The notes beneath the pieces are model-generated. The model ran no database searches. It saw only the letters and a program-made list of their open reading frames with translations, and was not told the origin of the DNA. Below are positions 60,207 through 64,000 of a stretch of 64,000 nt of DNA, one piece after another. The DNA is taken from positions 5,626,452 to 5,690,451 of the forward strand of contig CM063294.1 of the NCBI GenBank assembly GCA_032173965.1, given 5' to 3'. Made by a program: the position numbers and the translations under genes. The DNA is from Sitta carolinensis (lineage: Eukaryota; Chordata; Aves; Passeriformes; Sittidae). Every line of letters begins with the position of its first letter. The first letter of the stretch is position 1.

Positions 60207-60960
60207 ACAGAATCATAGAATAATTTAGGTTGAAGGGGACCTTTTGCTTAGTTCTCTCAAGTAGATCAGATTGATCAGGCCATGGTCCAGTCAAGCTTTG
60301 AAAATCAGCAAGCTTGAAGACACTGCAATGCAGCTGAACAAATCTAATTTGAACCCCACTCATGAGGAAAACATTCTTACATCTAACCAGAATTATGTTG
60401 CACCTTATGACCATTGCCTCCCATGTTCTCACTGTAAGACTCCAAGGCTGTAATTCCATGTTCTCTGTCCTCTCCCATCAAACTCTGTGGACATCATTAT
60501 CAATATCTCCCCTGCCCCTCAAGCCCAGCCCTCTGAGTCTCTCCCTGTCCCACGTGTGCTCCAGCTCACGTCAGAGACCTTCAGCATTATTGATCCCCAA
60601 ATGACACTGGTCCCTCCTGGCCACCAGTCTCCTGATCACAGCCCTGTGAGCCCAGCCAGTTTTCCACCCACCTTTTCCACCCGCTTCAGCAGCCTGCACC
60701 TCTCAGAATTGACTAAGCTGCTGCGGAGCCATGCAGAATCCCTGCTGCAGTCCAACTCCCCAACAGCCCCCAGACTCTCTGCAGTGTGTCCATGTCTTCC
60801 TGGTCCTAGGAGCCCAAAGTAGATTCAGCACTCCAATTGTGATGGTGAGAGTGCAGAATAGAGGGGGAAGATCACTCCTGTGGAGCTGCTGCCTGCACTC
60901 CTGGTAACGTGGCACAGTATGGGGTCGGCCTTCCTCACTGCAATATCAGCTCTGCTGTAT
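60207..60960 (-). mobile_element. CR1 LINE 3' region, reverse orientation, rearranged
   Basis: It starts with agaatcatagaat...gttgaaggggacct, the reverse complement of the CR1 3' end, and continues with the atctaacc...accattgcc block (60380-60420) and the tctctccctgtcc...tgctccagc block (60536-60565). The following stretch (about 60580-60675: ttattgatccccaaatgaca, gatcacagccctgtgagccc, gccagttttccacccacc) corresponds to a part further inside the reverse-transcriptase ORF. From about 60795 it returns to the ggagcccaaag...cagcactcca, gagtgcagaatagaggggga and ggggtcggccttc blocks, which normally lie between the two. No intact frame remains; this is a dead, 5'-truncated copy or copies. The frames of 111 and 80 codons on the plus strand are shadows. 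Confidence 0.85.
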
Positions 60961-63900
60961 TACATGATCTCACACAGCCTTTCCAGGGAAGGGTTCCTGC
61001 TGAGCATAAAAGACTCCACTATTCTCTCACAGCATTGCTATAGCAATCAGTTTGTTTGATTTTGGCAGTTCTGAACATTCCAGGAAATGTCAGTTATCCA
61101 TAAAGAAATTGTGGCTAGAGTAGAGGAGACTATGAAGGTTGCATAATAACCTGCCTGTGCCAAACAATTCAAAACATGATTGGATTATTTTTGATACTAC
61201 AAATAAAAAATTGCAATGAACCCGAAAGCTACTCTATGACTGAATGCAATAACTTCTGACGTTTTAGATACCTGCTACTTACGCTAGAGACTATTGCAAC
61301 TGTTCTGTGACAAACTTTTAACTCCCAGTTAATCCTTGTATTGCTTTTGTAACATCCATGTGCTATCAATCTACTGCAGCATTTTGAAAGACATACTTTA
61401 ACACAGTGCTGGAGTGAAATCCATTTTCTGTATACTTTCAGTGCTCCATGGGTCTAGATTATTTTGCTATCTGATAGAAAACAGATTTATGCAATACTAC
61501 TGCATCACTGGCATCCATAGGACAATTGATGTATTTGGTCTTTAATGACTTCAGCAAGAGGCACTAATTCAATTTTTTTTTTTTTTTAATTAGTCTGAGT
61601 TGAAAAAGATGCAAGTATTTCTAATATTGACAAAATGGAACAGCTATCAGCTCAAATTGATTTGGTATATAGTAAAATGAATTCATGGGAATTACCTGAA
61701 TTATTTAAGTTGACATCAAAGGTCCACAGCCTAAATTTTTAGTTCCAAAATTCTGTTTCACTCAGACTGTCATTAATTTTTTTTTAAAGTACTTTCTACA
61801 AACTTACCTATTAATATAGCATTTTTATTTGCAATAAAGAGAAAGTAGGATGAGAGCTAAAGTAAAGCTGAAGTAAATATTATGAATAACTTGTAGGATC
61901 AGAGCAAGAAAAATTTAACTAAGCATACTTTAACTAAGTAACATCATTCTTAAAGTAAAACATATGGTTTTTTCTTATCTCTAGATCAGACTTTTTCCCC
62001 TTTTTCTTATTCTTTCCCCAGAGCTTGTTCCTGAATTATTAGCTATGGTGACAAGTACCATTTCCCCAACATTACTCATTATTTATGGGGACATTACTTA
62101 TGGTTTTACCATCATGAAATATAAGACCAGGGAGAAAAGAACTTACTGTAGGGAAAAAAAAAAAAAGAAAAAGAAAAAGAAAAAAATAGAAGAAAAAAGG
62201 CAACAGAGAGCTCAGGCAGATCCTCCACAATTTGATAATTACATTATTTTCCAATAGAAAGCGCATGCCACTGCTACCTAAAGTTGCAGATGCCTCCTTA
62301 TAACCTGAAGAAAATGTGAAAATGTGAACAGCAGACACAGCAGCCATCAAGGACCAGTTTTATACTTTCTCTCTGTGGTTCCCCCTAGACAATTATTTAA
62401 ACAGGGGTTCCAAAATGAATGTGCCTCCTCTGAGGATACCATTGCTTGGGTGAGACAGTCTCCATCTGCATCCTTACTCCAACATCCACTCTCTTTGCAC
62501 AATTAGCATATGAACAGGCAAAATTACCAAGTCATATTCCTGAAGGAGAAAATAGTAGCAAAAATTGGAATAATTTCTTGCTGACTTCAGTCAGTGTTTA
62601 AGGTACCTTCTATTACACTAGCAAATGCTATGGAGGTTTGCCTAGATGAGGAACAGCAGGAACTAGCACTCAGTGTCACCTTCTGGACCTGGAGGGGCCT
62701 CTCTGCCTGGCACCTCCCAGCAGAGTTCATGGATATCAGCATATGCAAAGTCATGCATCTCTGCATGGCACAGCACAACTCCCTTCCCACTTCGATTTCC
62801 AGCCTTTGAATGGGGTTGGGTGAGATATTTAAACCAATTCCTCCTGCTCTGAGAAAAAGGATAACTGGCAAGATTGTTCTGCTCATTTTCCATTTCAACC
62901 TGAAATATTAATATCTCACATACATGGCAGTGGATAGTTAATGAGAGCAAAGTACAGTGTTTTGGGTGGCCACCTACATATTTAACTCATACTCCAGACT
63001 ACAGAGTCAGAACTTCTTTATGGTTGCTGCTCTTTTGTTATTAAAAATTAATTCCATTTTTATTTAGGTGAAGAGTGCAATGCCATTAGCATTGTCTGTA
63101 CAAGGTGTACCTTTGGGCTGGGAAAAGCAGGGAGGGAGGAAAAGTTAACTTTAATGAGCACTTTCTCAATTTTTTTTTTTTTTTCAGTAGATGCACTCAC
63201 TACAGCATGCACACAGTGACACATGAGGTGTGCTCCTGCCCTTCTCAGCATACAAACATGGGTCTGCTTGGCAAATATATGCCAAATTCCCTCAGAAACA
63301 TCATCCTAAAGAGAAGTCTTCCATACTAGGTGAATCCAACTCTAAAAATCAACCAACCTGCTTGGCAAAAGCATGAGCCCAGATTATCCATGCATTGTTA
63401 ATTAGTGTGTCATTTAGGGATCACCACTCATCCATTTTCCTGCCGTCACCTTTTAAGAAATGGTGTTTTCAATCAGTCCACTAGCTCATAACACGTGTAC
63501 AAAAACTGTTTTCTAGGTACTAAATTTCATGTAACAGGAGGTTTGACATTGCCAATAGATGGGAGAAATACATTTTTCAGATGCACAATTTCACATACCC
63601 ATTTAAATATTCTTTTCTGAGAAAATGACAGTAGCTCTTATCACAACAGACATGATACAAACCTTGGTGCTAGTAAACCAATTATGTGATGTAAACTCCA
63701 TATTCTGAAACACCAAACTGTTAGCTACAAGTGCAAAAGCACTTCTCTCATGTTTGACATAGTCTAACTCTTTAGGTTTTCTCATAAAATTTAAAAAACC
63801 CCAAGCCCCAAAACGATGAGCAAACCTATTAGAAGATGTCAGGGAGAGGAAATTCTCATAGTACAGATGGAAATTTAAGTTTCAAAGCCACATAGGCAGG

Positions 63901-64000
63901 AAAGAACACAAATCAAGTCATAAAAACTCAGTGTTTACACATAGGATCTCATATCCTGCTTTAATTCTCTTCTTGACTCAGGACTAAAAGCACATTTCTG
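60961..64000. other. AT-rich non-coding stretch
   Basis: Low-complexity sites include a T run at about 61574-61588, an A/AAAAAG-rich tract at 62154-62200 and a T15 run near 63171-63185. A GC-richer spot at 62640-62810 has overlapping 71-103 codon frames on both strands with no domain. No gene was recognised up to the end of the window. Confidence 0.55.
62154..62200. repeat. A-rich (AAAAAG)n tract
   Basis: A13, followed by several aaaaag units and an aaaaaatagaagaaaaaagg tail. The Lys-rich and Phe-rich frames over it are artefacts. Confidence 0.9.

Overview
The window looks like vertebrate, most likely bird (possibly songbird), intergenic or intronic DNA. It is AT-rich, has no chain of open exons, and is sparsely repetitive. 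The repeats that can be recognised are of avian type: a reverse-strand CR1 LINE 3' region beginning with the agaatcatagaat motif (60207-60960), an older CR1-like fragment (29720-30025), a common avian LTR whose end reads ggcatccagccaggg...ccaccaca (33776-34218), and two partial endogenous retroviruses of one family, one of which has an almost intact tRNA-Trp primer binding site. The bird assignment comes from these repeats, not from an identified gene.

Layout. 1-340 is a GC-richer edge with an 18-bp tandem. 341-29720 is mostly featureless AT-rich DNA with homopolymer runs (two long T tracts at 16233-16263 and 16498-16539), small tandem duplications, and GC-richer patches at about 9720-10170, 12500-13190 and 17085-17780. 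29720-34218 holds the old CR1, two GC-richer patches (30480-30790; 31480-32230, open on both strands) and the avian LTR. 40551-41281 is a compact ERV rearrangement: a minus-strand LTR, PBS and short leader, abutting a plus-strand U3 fragment of the same family. 41883-42051 is a weak candidate exon. 44850-45214 and 47905-48346 are inverted copies of a repeat family I do not recognise; the second carries an expanded ATGT microsatellite. 52541-52828 contains facing T/G-rich and A/C-rich tracts. 53904-54088 and 57448-57632 are a gap-free 185-bp direct duplication. 56750-57110 is another copy of the 40.9-kb ERV LTR. 60207-60960 is CR1, and the remainder is AT-rich DNA.

I found no gene I can name, no tRNA or rRNA, no CRISPR array and no operon-like arrangement. 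The listed open frames are what chance gives in 64 kb, except where noted. The most interesting material is structural: the inverted ERV pair, the two unassigned repeat families, and the out-of-order CR1 block. I see no evidence for a new multi-gene system.
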